Assembly (NCBI GenBank): GCA_030706065.1
Contig: JAUZPH010000022.1
Coordinates: forward strand, 1 to 17,145
Reading direction: 5' to 3'
Source: Bacillota bacterium
Lineage (GTDB): Bacteria > Bacillota > Clostridia > Clostridiales > Clostridiaceae
Length of the DNA: 17,145 nucleotides
Below are positions 1 through 8,401 of the stretch, piece by piece. The notes beneath the pieces were generated by a model that was not told the DNA's origin, ran no database searches, and saw nothing but the letters and a program-made list of their open reading frames with translations. How positions within the stretch are numbered: position 1 is the stretch's first letter; every line of letters begins with the position of its first letter. A program made the position numbers and the translations under genes.

Positions 1-1737
1 ATAGCCTGTCTTTTCAGGGACTCCTATTCTGTAATCGTAGTGTACCATTGGTGTAAAGTTATAGACAGCTATAGTGTATTCTCCGTCTTCTGCCTTTCTC
101 ATAAAGGCTATGACACTGTGCTCCACGTTCTGAAAATCTATCCAGTTAAAGCCCTCGGGCTTATGGTCAAGCTCCCACATAGATTTTTCAGAGAGGTACA
201 GATGGTTCAGAGCCTTTGTATACTGCTGCATCTCCTTGTGAGCAGGATAATCCAAAAGCAGCCAATCCAGCTCCTGCTTGCAGTTCCATTCTATAAATTG
301 TCCGAATTCCCCGCCCATAAACAGCAGCTTCTTTCCCGGATGGCCCATCATGTAACCAAGCAGCAGCCTCAACCCTGCAAACTTTCTCCAATAGTCGCCA
401 TTCATCTTGTTAATCAGAGACTTCTTGCCATGGACAACCTCATCGTGGGAAAGCGGAAGCACAAAATTCTCGGTATATGCGTAGGTCATGGTGAAAGTTA
501 TGCTGTTATGGTACCATTTTCTATGCACCGGGTCCTTCTCCACATACTTCAGTGTTTCATTCATCCAGCCCATATTCCACTTATAGTTGAAGCCTATGCC
601 TCCAAGGTAGGTCGGTGCAGTAACCATGGACTTTATGGAGGAGTCCTCCGCCATCATGAGCGGGCTTTTGACCTCCTTGAATACTGCCTCATTGAGCTTT
701 TTAAGGAACTCAATGGCCTGCAGGTTTTCATCGCCGCCGTATTCATTTCTAAGATCCAGTCCTGACTTTTTTCCATAATTCAGGTACATCATATTTGCAA
801 CGGCATCCACTCTTATTCCGTCAATATGATATTTCTTAAACCAAAACAGCGCATTTGAAATCAAAAAACTGTGCACATGGGGTTTTTCAAAATCAAAATT
901 GGCAGTACCCCAGTCGTAGTTTTCCCTTCTCATTTCATCTGGATTTTCATAGAGATATGTACCGTCTAACTTGTACAAGCCGTGTTCATCCTTGCAGAAG
1001 TGCCCCGGTACCCAGTCCATTATGACTCCAATACCTCTTTGGTGGCACCTGTCTACAAAATGCATGAAATCCTCCGGTGTGCCGTAACGGCTTGTGAGGG
1101 AATAATAGCCCACTGTCTGATATCCCCAGGACTCATCCAGAGGGTGCTCTGTCAAGGGCATAAGCTCTATATGGGTGTAGCCCATGTCCGAAACATAATC
1201 CACCAGCGCTTCCGCCAGTTCCCTGAAGTTATAGAAATGTTCATAGCCATGGACTCTCCAGGATCCAGCATGTACTTCATAAATGTTTATAGGACTCTTA
1301 TACAGGTTCTTCTTCGACCTTTCCGAAAGCCACTCACTGTCCTTCCAGCTGTACCCGTCCAGGTCAACTGCCGCAGAAGCATTTCCCGGGCGAAGCTGCC
1401 CGTAGAACCCATATGGGTCAGACTTCAACACTCTTTTCCCATCCGGCCCCACAATATCATACATATAATAATCGCCTTCACCGATATCCTTTATAAATAT
1501 GCTCCACACGCCGTTTCCGTCCTTGTGCATGAGGCTGTGTTCACCCTGCCAGTGATTAAAGGTACCAACCACCCTTACCTCTTTGGCTGCCGGAGCCCAA
1601 AGGACAAATTCTGCTCCCCGCACTCCGTTCCGGCTTACAAAATGACAGCCAAAGTAATCATAGGTATTAAAATTATTTCCTTCAGCAAATGCTTGAAAAT
1701 CAAAAGCCTTTAAAGTCCTTTTCAAATGAGAGCTCAT
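1..1737 (-). CDS. glgB: 1,4-alpha-glucan branching enzyme, C-terminus cut by window edge
   Basis: Glycogen branching enzyme (GH13): cleaves an alpha-1,4-glucan chain and re-attaches it as an alpha-1,6 branch, in the cytoplasm. The frame is open from ATG 1737 (AGGGGG ribosome site 5 nt upstream) to base 1, 579 codons. An N-terminal CBM48-like module (LWAPAA, GTFNHW) precedes the barrel. The three catalytic acids are present: nucleophile D311 in GIRVDAVAN, acid/base E364 in MMAEDS, and D432 in LPLSHDEVVHG. Their spacing (53 and 68 residues) equals that of E. coli GlgB, so the full protein should be about 630 residues and roughly 55 are missing. It lacks the long extra N-terminus of the E. coli enzyme, as in Firmicutes. 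It lies 62 bp after the tadA-like gene with no visible terminator between, so co-transcription is possible. No other glycogen gene is visible; any would lie to the left. Confidence 0.95.
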   Translation of the reverse strand, partial: MSSHLKRTLKAFDFQAFAEGNNFNTYDYFGCHFVSRNGVRGAEFVLWAPAAKEVRVVGTFNHWQGEHSLMHKDGNGVWSIFIKDIGEGDYYMYDIVGPDGKRVLKSDPYGFYGQLRPGNASAAVDLDGYSWKDSEWLSERSKKNLYKSPINIYEVHAGSWRVHGYEHFYNFRELAEALVDYVSDMGYTHIELMPLTEHPLDESWGYQTVGYYSLTSRYGTPEDFMHFVDRCHQRGIGVIMDWVPGHFCKDEHGLYKLDGTYLYENPDEMRRENYDWGTANFDFEKPHVHSFLISNALFWFKKYHIDGIRVDAVANMMYLNYGKKSGLDLRNEYGGDENLQAIEFLKKLNEAVFKEVKSPLMMAEDSSIKSMVTAPTYLGGIGFNYKWNMGWMNETLKYVEKDPVHRKWYHNSITFTMTYAYTENFVLPLSHDEVVHGKKSLINKMNGDYWRKFAGLRLLLGYMMGHPGKKLLFMGGEFGQFIEWNCKQELDWLLLDYPAHKEMQQYTKALNHLYLSEKSMWELDHKPEGFNWIDFQNVEHSVIAFMRKAEDGEYTIAVYNFTPMVHYDYRIGVPEKTGY

Positions 1738-1799
1738 AATTATCCCCCTATTTGTTTTTGTCCACCCAAACCCACCGGGCAGCATTTATCTAGATGGTT

Positions 1800-2252
1800 T
1801 TACCCTTTTCTCCGCTTCCTGAAAAATTCCGTCAGTATCTCGCTGCAGCCATCATTATATGCCAGGTGCACCTTTACAGTATTATTTATATGATCGCTTT
1901 CTATTATATTAATGACCGATTCACAGTCACCTCTGTCTGTATTCGGAGCTCCGATATAGAGGTTGCTCAGCCTGCTCTGGGCTATTGCCGAGGCACACAT
2001 GACGCAGGGCTCAAGGGTGACATACATGTCACAGCCTGCAAGCCTCCAGTTATTCAGTGCCTCACAGGCCTTCCGAATGGCAAGTATCTCGGCATGGGCG
2101 GTAGGGTCCTGGGTGGTTTCCTTCAAATTGAAGGCCGCCGAAATTATTCTGTCATCTTTAACTATTACCGCCCCTATGGGCACTTCCTTCAAATATAGAG
2201 CAATTCTCGCCTGCTCCAGCGCCGCTTCCATAAAATCCATATATTCCGTCAT
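1800..2252 (-). CDS. tadA: tRNA-specific adenosine deaminase TadA-like
   Basis: Cytidine-deaminase-fold zinc enzyme, probably the one that converts wobble adenosine 34 of tRNA-Arg to inosine. The 150-residue protein has the EVPIGAVIV N-terminus, the zinc/proton-shuttle motif HAE (H53, E55) and the second zinc motif PCVMC (C83, C86), all at TadA spacing. The part after the zinc motifs (GAPNTDRGDCESV, then AYNDGCSEILTEFF) departs from the usual KAGA-GS and EEC patterns, so a related nucleoside deaminase is not excluded. The start is uncertain: AAAAGG touches ATG 2252 with no spacer, while ATG 2240 (residue 5) gives a 12-nt spacer and the usual family N-terminus. The gene begins 13 nt after the stop of the upstream glycosidase-like gene and is probably co-transcribed with it. 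Confidence 0.85.
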   Translation of the reverse strand: MTEYMDFMEAALEQARIALYLKEVPIGAVIVKDDRIISAAFNLKETTQDPTAHAEILAIRKACEALNNWRLAGCDMYVTLEPCVMCASAIAQSRLSNLYIGAPNTDRGDCESVINIIESDHINNTVKVHLAYNDGCSEILTEFFRKRRKG

Positions 2253-2265
2253 CCTTTTAAAGATT

Positions 2266-3276
2266 CTATCTTGTTATGATAAAAGCCGAGGGCAGTGACC
2301 TTGGGCCGTATTGACTGCAGGGGCTGTTTATTATCTGATCCTGATAGACCATTGTTGTGGAGGAACCTCCGTCAAGATTGGCTGCATTATATGCTCCATA
2401 CTGCAGCATTATATCCTGAACATCCTTAAGACTTGCCCCAAGGCTGCTGGGCTGCCTGCCATCGATAACCAGCATGATTACAGTACCGTCTTTTTTCTGG
2501 CCGATGGCGGTTCTCGGCTGCAAGCTCCCCGGAGTATCGGTATTGGACTTTATAAGCCCTTGGCCGTTAACAACCAGATATGGTCCAAAGGTTACTGCAT
2601 CCTTAATCCTATTTTGCTTAGCCTGCGCAATAGTATACCTTCCCAGTACCATCTGGGAATCCTCATTGAAGCCTATTATCTGATACGTCTGTTTAGCGTC
2701 TCCGTACAGGACCTTTCCGTCCTGCATAAGAAGCCCCATGGGAATACCGCCGGTACCATGGCCGCCGTCATCTCCGAAGCCTCCCGAATTTATGCCTCCT
2801 ATGGCATTGTTCTCCTTTACCATATCAAGCAGCTTCATACCCTGAGTTCCGATTTTGGTGGACGTTGCCACCTTCACCATGGAAGGATTTTTTATAAGCA
2901 GAATATACCCTTTTACTTTGCTGTTACTTATGTTGACAAGCTCTACCTGGTCGTCCTTTTTCTCTATATCCGCGTCTGTTACGGAAATTGCATTTACATC
3001 ACTCTGGGAGTTCTCATCGTGCACTGCATACTTTTCCATGATGCTGTTAATGTCTTCGTCATTAAGGAACCAGGTGGCAAGATATTGATGTGTGAGGGTA
3101 GTCATTGCTGTAGTCACCACTACTTCCTTTATATTGGCAAAAGGCCCGTAGTATACCATAGGCATGCTGAATGCAAATCCTACTGCAGTCTGCATAACCA
3201 GGAACAGTACCAGATTAATTATTATCAGCTTTAGTTTTCTTTTGCTAGAAGATTTTTTAGATCTTTTTCCTGCCAA
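2266..3276 (-). CDS. Membrane-anchored phosphodiester glycosidase (NAGPA-like) protein
   Basis: Resembles the phosphodiester glycosidase family (NAGPA domain, often annotated as exopolysaccharide biosynthesis protein), which hydrolyses sugar-phosphodiester bonds. The substrate here is unknown. A basic N-terminus (KRSKKSSSKRKLK) leads into one membrane segment at residues 15-38, so the rest should face outside. The catalytic domain fills about residues 85-336, with GGINSGGFGDDGGHGTGG in its first half and the family hallmark NLDGGSSTTMVY near the C-terminus. I prefer TTG 3276, with GGAG eight bases upstream. The longer GTG 3285 start would abut the same GGAG and give 339 residues. Upstream is a 5'-leader of unknown length with a possible hairpin; downstream a tadA-like gene follows at 13 nt. 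Confidence 0.85.
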   Translation of the reverse strand: MAGKRSKKSSSKRKLKLIIINLVLFLVMQTAVGFAFSMPMVYYGPFANIKEVVVTTAMTTLTHQYLATWFLNDEDINSIMEKYAVHDENSQSDVNAISVTDADIEKKDDQVELVNISNSKVKGYILLIKNPSMVKVATSTKIGTQGMKLLDMVKENNAIGGINSGGFGDDGGHGTGGIPMGLLMQDGKVLYGDAKQTYQIIGFNEDSQMVLGRYTIAQAKQNRIKDAVTFGPYLVVNGQGLIKSNTDTPGSLQPRTAIGQKKDGTVIMLVIDGRQPSSLGASLKDVQDIMLQYGAYNAANLDGGSSTTMVYQDQIINSPCSQYGPRSLPSAFIITR

Positions 3277-3557
3277 AAGTATCACTCCATCATCAATTAT
3301 TTATAGATATCAATTACAGAGACTTGTCCTGAAGCTTCTCAGACTATCAGACAAGCTTATGAATGTATAAATTATTCCTCATATTATTACGAAAATTCAG
3401 ATTCATAGTACTAATATTTTATCATAATATACATATCGTAGACCAGCTATATTTTTTATTCATGATTATCTGTACTATTACCGCTTTTGATACAGGTGTA
3501 TAGTTGAATCCCGGCATCCTGCTTCTTTGAAGCATTCTGTAATACTCAGTCAAAATA
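3277..3557. other. Intergenic leader region, no gene seen
   Basis: No coding frame with a ribosome site was found on either strand in these 281 bases. The stretch lies between the terminator of the purine-uptake operon and the glycosidase-like gene, so it should hold that gene's promoter and leader. I found no promoter good enough to name. Two small inverted repeats are visible: 3323-3332 with 3347-3355 (nine pairs with one bulged C) and 3520-3534 (six pairs, three-base loop). The DNA is very AT-rich around 3400-3480. Confidence 0.5.
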
Positions 3558-3598
3558 AAAAGAAGGTTAATGAGGTGGAACTACATTAACCTTCTTTT
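3558..3598 (-). terminator. Intrinsic terminator of the purine-uptake operon
   Basis: Arms 3558-3572 and 3584-3598 form a perfect 15-bp stem (core GAAGGTTAATG/CATTAACCTTC) around an 11-nt loop. On the minus strand it is followed by a U-rich tail (TTTTTATTTT). It starts 2 bases after the stop codon of the last permease gene, so it ends the operon. Confidence 0.9.
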
Positions 3599-3600
3599 GT

Positions 3601-4536
3601 CTATCGCTCTTCCCTGAAGTATGCATTACCCAAATTTTTTGGAGGAGAGCTGGTTTTTGACTTGATAATAGATACAATGACAAGAATTATTATGGTAACT
3701 ACATAGGGTAGCATGTCAACCAGGTATTGGGAAATCCAATATAATTTCGTATGCTGAAGATAAAAGCCAAGTATACTCATACCACCGAATAAATAAGCTC
3801 CTATAATGGCCTTGTACGGATTCCAGGCGGCAAATATAACAAGGGCAATAGCTATCCAGCCTCTGCCTGTCACTACATTGTCCTGCCAGCTGTTTACATA
3901 GACAAGGGATAAATAAGCTCCGCCGAGGCCACAGAGGGCGCTTCCCAGTAAAATATGGACATATTTATATAGCGATATATTTACACTGGCGGCGTCGGCA
4001 CAGCCGGGATTTTCTCCAACGGCCCTCAAATTAAGGCCTTTGCTTGTATTGTAAATATATATACCCACTATTACAGCAACTATATATCCAAAATAAACAA
4101 AAACATCCTGCCGGAAGAAAACCGGTCCGAGAACAGGAATTTTGCCAAGTAAGGGAATGCTATAGGTATGGAAGAAATGCTTAATTGAATCCGGCGCAGA
4201 CTGTCCAACCATTGTTTTCCCCATAATGCTGGCAAAGCCTGTGCCAAAAATAGTCAGTGTCAGTCCGGTTACAACCTGATTTGCCCTAAGGGTTACAGTA
4301 ATGAAGGCGTATATGAGGCCTCCCAGAGCGCCTGCCGCAACCGCTGCCAGCATTGCCAGTATGGGGCTTTTAGTGCTTAAACCTGCACTGAAGCCAACGG
4401 CAGAGCCCATAAGCATCAGGCCCTCTACCCCCAAATTCAGGCTGCCCACACGTTCCATGATTATTTCACCGAGAGTTGCAAAGAGTAGCGGAGTTCCCGC
4501 TACAACTGCAGCCGGCAAAAATGCTATCCAATTCAT
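3601..4536 (-). CDS. ABC transporter permease, nucleoside uptake family (YufQ-type)
   Basis: Second of two integral membrane subunits of a BMP-type importer (BPD_transp_2 family, the group of B. subtilis YufP/YufQ and RbsC). The 311-residue protein is hydrophobic throughout and carries NLGVEGLMLMGSAVGF near the N-terminus, the family signature where the bound-substrate pathway begins, and NPGCADAASVN in the central cytoplasmic loop that typically contacts the ATPase. Its ATG overlaps the stop of the preceding permease by 4 nt (ATGA), which implies translational coupling and a 1:1 permease heterodimer. The strong terminator at 3558-3598 follows directly. By family and context it should help move purine nucleosides; the substrate is inferred, not visible. 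Confidence 0.9.
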   Translation of the reverse strand: MNWIAFLPAAVVAGTPLLFATLGEIIMERVGSLNLGVEGLMLMGSAVGFSAGLSTKSPILAMLAAVAAGALGGLIYAFITVTLRANQVVTGLTLTIFGTGFASIMGKTMVGQSAPDSIKHFFHTYSIPLLGKIPVLGPVFFRQDVFVYFGYIVAVIVGIYIYNTSKGLNLRAVGENPGCADAASVNISLYKYVHILLGSALCGLGGAYLSLVYVNSWQDNVVTGRGWIAIALVIFAAWNPYKAIIGAYLFGGMSILGFYLQHTKLYWISQYLVDMLPYVVTIIILVIVSIIKSKTSSPPKNLGNAYFREER

Positions 4537-5582
4537 ACTCCAGCACCTGCTTTCTTCTCAATTTTAAACCTGATAAAGAATTCACTGCCCAAAACAAAGA
4601 ACAAAATCATTGCCTGGAGTACATCCGCCACTGCTTGCGGTATCCCTTGTATATTGGCTGCACCTCTCACCAGAGCAGCAAACAGGAAAGATACCACCGC
4701 TATAATGGGAGCACTGAGTGATCCAAGCCATGAAATGATTATGGCAGTAAAGCCGACATTTCCGGAAACATTCTCAGAAAGTACACCGCTGACTCCGGAT
4801 ACCTGTATCATACCCACCAGTCCGCAGAGACCTCCACTGAGAAGTATGGATATTATGATTGTCTTTCTTATATTTACGCCGGAATACCGTGCTGTATTTT
4901 CACTCTCTCCAAGTACCGCAATTTCATATCCTTTTTTTGTATAGTTCATAAAAATATAGATGAGTATTATAAGGACTATAGCTATTATCCAACCGATATT
5001 AATGCCTAAAACCTTAGGGAGCAGTGCATTCTTCTGAAAAGGTGCAATTTTAGCAAAACCCAGGGATTTCGGATCCTTCCACGGGCCGTATTTGAGGTAT
5101 GTTACCCACTTTAATGCTATATAATTCATCATAAGTGTAACGATAGTTTCATTGGTACCCCATTTTGATTTGAAAATCGCCGGAAGAAGAGCCCAAAGAC
5201 TTCCTCCGATGATGGCGGCAGCTGCCATCACAAGCAATAACAGCGGCTTTGGTATATTCGGGGTAAATAACCCGAAGATTGAAGCAGCAAAAGCTCCCAT
5301 CAAAATCTGTCCCTCTCCGCCGATATTCCAGAACTGCATCTTAAAGGCTACCGCTATTCCAAGGGCAGCAATACAGAGAGGAATTGCCTTGGTTATAGTC
5401 TCCCGGAAGGAATAGGACGATCCAAATGCTCCCTTGATCATCGAATTATAAACCTTAACCGGATCCAGATTCATTAAAGATAAAAATATCGCTGAAACAA
5501 GCAGTGCAAGAACTACCGCCGCTATTCTGATGACAGCACTTTTCCTCTTGCTTATCTCATCACGTTTTACAAATCTAAGCAA
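4533..5582 (-). CDS. ABC transporter permease, nucleoside uptake family (YufP-type)
   Basis: First membrane subunit of the BMP-type importer, 349 residues, BPD_transp_2 family. A basic N-terminus (KRDEISKRKS) precedes the first membrane segment. The IGGEGQILMGAFAASIFG motif near residues 90-110 corresponds to NLGVEGLMLMG in the partner subunit, and GESENTARYSGVN is the cytoplasmic coupling-loop region. The start codon is TTG 5582, supported by GGAGGG eight bases upstream; no nearby ATG has such a site. It is separated from the ATPase gene by 87 bp holding a tandem 45-bp duplication with a stem-loop, and it overlaps the next permease gene by 4 nt. Confidence 0.9.
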   Translation of the reverse strand: MLRFVKRDEISKRKSAVIRIAAVVLALLVSAIFLSLMNLDPVKVYNSMIKGAFGSSYSFRETITKAIPLCIAALGIAVAFKMQFWNIGGEGQILMGAFAASIFGLFTPNIPKPLLLLVMAAAAIIGGSLWALLPAIFKSKWGTNETIVTLMMNYIALKWVTYLKYGPWKDPKSLGFAKIAPFQKNALLPKVLGINIGWIIAIVLIILIYIFMNYTKKGYEIAVLGESENTARYSGVNIRKTIIISILLSGGLCGLVGMIQVSGVSGVLSENVSGNVGFTAIIISWLGSLSAPIIAVVSFLFAALVRGAANIQGIPQAVADVLQAMILFFVLGSEFFIRFKIEKKAGAGV

Positions 5583-5594
5583 TTAAACAACCCT

Positions 5595-5681
5595 CCAGTA
5601 TTCCTTTTTTGCACTGAAGGATTATCAATCCTTCAGCTCCCAGTATTCCTTATATGCACAGAAGGATTATTAATCCTCCTG
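5595..5681. repeat. Tandem 45-bp duplication with stem-loops
   Basis: Copy 1 (5595-5636) and copy 2 (5640-5681) match at 36 of 42 positions and sit 45 bp apart. Each contains an inverted repeat. In copy 1 it is a perfect 10-bp stem with a 3-nt loop (5614-5636); in copy 2 the stem has one mismatch. Copy 2 covers the last codons and stop of the ATPase gene, so the duplication extended the ATPase-permease spacer. There is no U-tail on either strand, so a terminator is unlikely; an RNA processing or stability element is possible. Confidence 0.75.
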
Positions 5682-7190
5682 CACCTTGTTCTTGATCCCC
5701 ATCATAAGCAGCCCCAGTTCTTCCTTCGAAGTTTTTGACGCGTCCACTGTACCTGTGATTTCACCCCTGCTTATGACAGATATCCTGTCACATAGCTGGA
5801 TGAGTACATCCAGGTCCTCCCCAATGAATAATATACCTACTCCCTTTTCCTTCTGCTCATTTATCAAATTGTATATTGTATAACAGGTATTTACATCCAG
5901 GCCTCTTACAGGATAGGCCATTATGAGCAGCTTAGGACTTGAAGCCAGTTCTCTCCCCAATAATATCTTCTGAATATTTCCGCCCGAGAGGTTCTTTACC
6001 GGGTAATGTATTCCCGGAGTCTTAACCTTCAGCTGACTAACTATTTCCTTCGCCTTTGCCGCCGCGGGCTTCTTATTTATAAACAAGCCCTTTTGAAGGT
6101 TATATTCCTTCAGCATGATGTTGTCTACCATATCCATGGCCCCAACAAGCCCCATGCCCAATCTGTCCTCAGGAATAAAACTCATACTGATGCCTTTTTT
6201 AATTATCTCCCTTGTGCTCTTGCCCAGGATATTATCGCCTTCGAAGATTATTTCCCCTTCCTTAACCTTCTGCATACCGAATATAGACTCGCAGAGTTCC
6301 TTCTGGCCGCTGTTTACTATTCCTGCAATTCCAAGTATTTCACCGGCTTTTATTTTAAAGCTCAGTTTCTTTATAACCTCTATACCCTCTGCATCATATA
6401 CTGTAAGGTCCTTAACTTCCAGTATATCCTTGTCTCCCTTTACCGGAGGCCTGCTTATTGACAGGTCAACAGCATGTCCCACCATTAATTCCGCCAGCTG
6501 ATTGGGATTTGTAGCTTCCTTCTTTATTGTAGTTATGGTCTCACCTTTTCTCAGGACAGTTACCTTGTCTGCAATCTCCATAACCTCATCCATCTTATGG
6601 CTTATGAATACAACGGCGCAGCCCTGCTCCTTCATCTTATTCATAATATTAAAGAGCTTCTTTGTCTCCTGGGGGGTAAATACCGTAGTAGGCTCGTCCA
6701 AAACAAGTACTCTGGCACCCCTGTACAATACCTTGATTATCTCCAGAATCTGTTTTTCTCCAACGGACATGTCATATACCCGTTTGTTAAAATCAATATC
6801 AAGGCCATACTTGTCTACGATATCCTTGATATCCTTTTGAATTCTATTCTTATTCATAAAAAGGCCGGTTTTCTGGCCAAGCATTATGTTTTCCAGTCCC
6901 GTCATCACATCTACCAGCTTAAAATGCTGATGAACCATTCCAATCCTGGCTTTGGCTGCATCTTTTGGAGAAGTAAATTTCGTTTCCTTTCCATCAACAA
7001 AAATAGAACCTCTGTCAGGGATATAGATCCCTGACAGAATGTTCATTAGAGTGCTTTTTCCTGCTCCATTTTCTCCTAATAGTGCATGGACTTCTCCACT
7101 ATACAATTCCAGGTTTATATTGTTGTTGGCAACTACCTTGCCAAAAGTCTTTGTTATCTGCTTCATGGATATATATGGAACATTACTCAC
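5670..7190 (-). CDS. ABC transporter ATP-binding protein, two fused ATPase domains (YufO-type)
   Basis: Energising subunit of the BMP-type importer, 506 residues, with two nucleotide-binding domains in one chain as in YufO and RbsA. Domain 1 is complete: Walker A GENGAGKST (39-47), Q-loop MVHQHF (85-90), signature SVGEKQ (142-147), Walker B with catalytic Glu VLVLDEPT (161-168) and switch His ISHKMDE. Domain 2 keeps the signature LSGGN (401-405), but its Walker A is replaced by GIVNSGQKE (290-298) and its Walker B ends in AYPVRGLD without the catalytic Glu; degeneracy of this kind is usual for the family, giving one active ATP site. The start is GTG 7190 just after AGGGTGAT; ATG 7166 is an alternative. 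The gene lies 15 nt after the lipoprotein gene. Confidence 0.93.
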   Translation of the reverse strand: MSNVPYISMKQITKTFGKVVANNNINLELYSGEVHALLGENGAGKSTLMNILSGIYIPDRGSIFVDGKETKFTSPKDAAKARIGMVHQHFKLVDVMTGLENIMLGQKTGLFMNKNRIQKDIKDIVDKYGLDIDFNKRVYDMSVGEKQILEIIKVLYRGARVLVLDEPTTVFTPQETKKLFNIMNKMKEQGCAVVFISHKMDEVMEIADKVTVLRKGETITTIKKEATNPNQLAELMVGHAVDLSISRPPVKGDKDILEVKDLTVYDAEGIEVIKKLSFKIKAGEILGIAGIVNSGQKELCESIFGMQKVKEGEIIFEGDNILGKSTREIIKKGISMSFIPEDRLGMGLVGAMDMVDNIMLKEYNLQKGLFINKKPAAAKAKEIVSQLKVKTPGIHYPVKNLSGGNIQKILLGRELASSPKLLIMAYPVRGLDVNTCYTIYNLINEQKEKGVGILFIGEDLDVLIQLCDRISVISRGEITGTVDASKTSKEELGLLMMGIKNKVQED

Positions 7191-7205
7191 ATTATCACCC
7201 TTTTT

Positions 7206-8333
7206 CTATTTTACTTTTCCGTCAACGCCTTTAACAAACCAGTCAAAGTTTAACATATCGTGATCGGACATAACTTCGCCTTCTTTAACTTTCAGGTTGC
7301 CCTGGTTATCATATATCGGCCCTACAAATACCTTGTTCTTTCCTGATAATATATCCGCCTTTGCTTTATCTATAGCGGCCTGTGCTCCTGCTGGTGCATT
7401 TTCAGTTAACTTTGTAAGTGAAAGTATGCTCTTGCTGTCATCTGAATCTATAGCTCCGAAGTAGCTTTCTGCTTTCCAGGTTCCATCTAATATCTTCTTA
7501 GCCTGATCTACATAGTATGGTCCCCAATTCCAGATAACATTTGTCATGTTTGCCTTTGGAGCAGCCTTGCCCATATCTGAGTTATAGCCTATTGACCAGA
7601 TTCCTGCTTCTTCTGCTGCCTGCTGTGGTCCTGTTGAATCCTGATGCTGTGCAATAACGTCTACGCCCTGTGCAATAAGAGCTTTGGCAGCATCCTTTTC
7701 CTTTGCAGGATCAAGCCATGTATTAGTCCAAGTAACCTTTACTACTGCATCCTTGTTAACGGACTGAACTCCCAAGGTAAATGCGTTTATTCCTCTGATA
7801 CATTCAGCAATAGGCATTGCTGCAACATAGCCTATTTTATTTGTCTTAGTCTTCATTCCTGCAACTATTCCTGCCAGATATCTAGCCTGATAATCTCTTC
7901 CGAAGTAATTTCCCATATTGTCAGTAAGTTCATAGCCTGAGCAGTGAAGGTATTTTATATCAGAATGTGCCTCTGCAGACTTCTTCATACCTTCCATGAA
8001 ACCATAGCTTGTACCAATTATTACTTTGGCACCGTTGTTTATCATATCTTCACATACCTGTTGAACTACTGCATCATCTTCAGCAACATTTTCCTTATAT
8101 GTTGTTTCAACCTTGTCTCCAAGCTGCTGTTCAAGATATTTTCTTCCCTGATCATGAGCGTATGTGTAACCGCCGTCACCAACTGGCCCTACATATAAAA
8201 ATGCAATTTTAAGCTTCTTAGCAGTTCCATTTGATGAGCTTCCGCTTGTCCCCTCTGAGCTCTTTGCACAACCTGTTAGAAATATTCCAAGTACCAGTAC
8301 CAGTGAAATTGCAATTGACATTAACTTTTTCAT
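7206..8333 (-). CDS. BMP-family substrate-binding lipoprotein, probable purine nucleoside receptor
   Basis: Surface receptor of the importer, 375 residues. An N-terminal lipoprotein signal (MKKLMSIAIS, hydrophobic stretch, lipobox LTGC) predicts cleavage and lipidation at C22, followed by a Ser/Gly-rich linker. From about residue 40 it matches the Bmp/PnrA-like periplasmic-binding family: KIAFLYVGPVGDGGYTYAHDQG at the start, IIGTSYGFMEGM, AMPIAECIRGINAFTLGV, then VIAQHQDST. Proteins of this family (for example Treponema PnrA and B. subtilis YufN) bind purine or general nucleosides. The ATG at 8333 has GGAGGGG seven bases upstream. It follows xpt after 68 bp that contain a small hairpin but no terminator, so it should be under the same riboswitch, consistent with a purine ligand. 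Ligand specificity cannot be read from the sequence. Confidence 0.92.
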   Translation of the reverse strand: MKKLMSIAISLVLVLGIFLTGCAKSSEGTSGSSSNGTAKKLKIAFLYVGPVGDGGYTYAHDQGRKYLEQQLGDKVETTYKENVAEDDAVVQQVCEDMINNGAKVIIGTSYGFMEGMKKSAEAHSDIKYLHCSGYELTDNMGNYFGRDYQARYLAGIVAGMKTKTNKIGYVAAMPIAECIRGINAFTLGVQSVNKDAVVKVTWTNTWLDPAKEKDAAKALIAQGVDVIAQHQDSTGPQQAAEEAGIWSIGYNSDMGKAAPKANMTNVIWNWGPYYVDQAKKILDGTWKAESYFGAIDSDDSKSILSLTKLTENAPAGAQAAIDKAKADILSGKNKVFVGPIYDNQGNLKVKEGEVMSDHDMLNFDWFVKGVDGKVK

Positions 8334-8375
8334 CGATTAACCCCTCCATAATCTTTTTCTTTATATTGTATATAT

Positions 8376-8394
8376 CTACAGCCATAGGCCGCAG
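8376..8394 (-). other. Hairpin in the xpt-lipoprotein spacer
   Basis: On the minus strand CTGCGGCC and GGCTGTAG pair over eight positions (two G-U pairs) around a 3-nt loop. It lies 7 nt after the xpt stop and has no U-tail. It could protect the 3' end of a processed xpt message or tune expression between xpt and the transporter genes. This is a structural observation only. Confidence 0.4.
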
Positions 8395-8401
8395 TTTAAA
8401 A

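Noticed and set aside
40..1713. Long plus-strand frames (241 and 243 codons) in the left part
   Set aside because: They lie opposite the glgB reading frame, which carries all catalytic motifs; their translations show no family signature and no ribosome sites.
2311..3234. A 307-codon plus-strand frame
   Set aside because: It is antisense to the phosphodiester glycosidase-like gene, has no ribosome site, and its Cys/His/Tyr-rich composition is typical of a shadow frame.
5670..7190. Broken second ATPase domain as a sign of gene decay
   Set aside because: Loss of Walker A and catalytic Glu in the second domain is normal for the YufO/RbsA family, the frame is intact and the LSGGN signature is kept.
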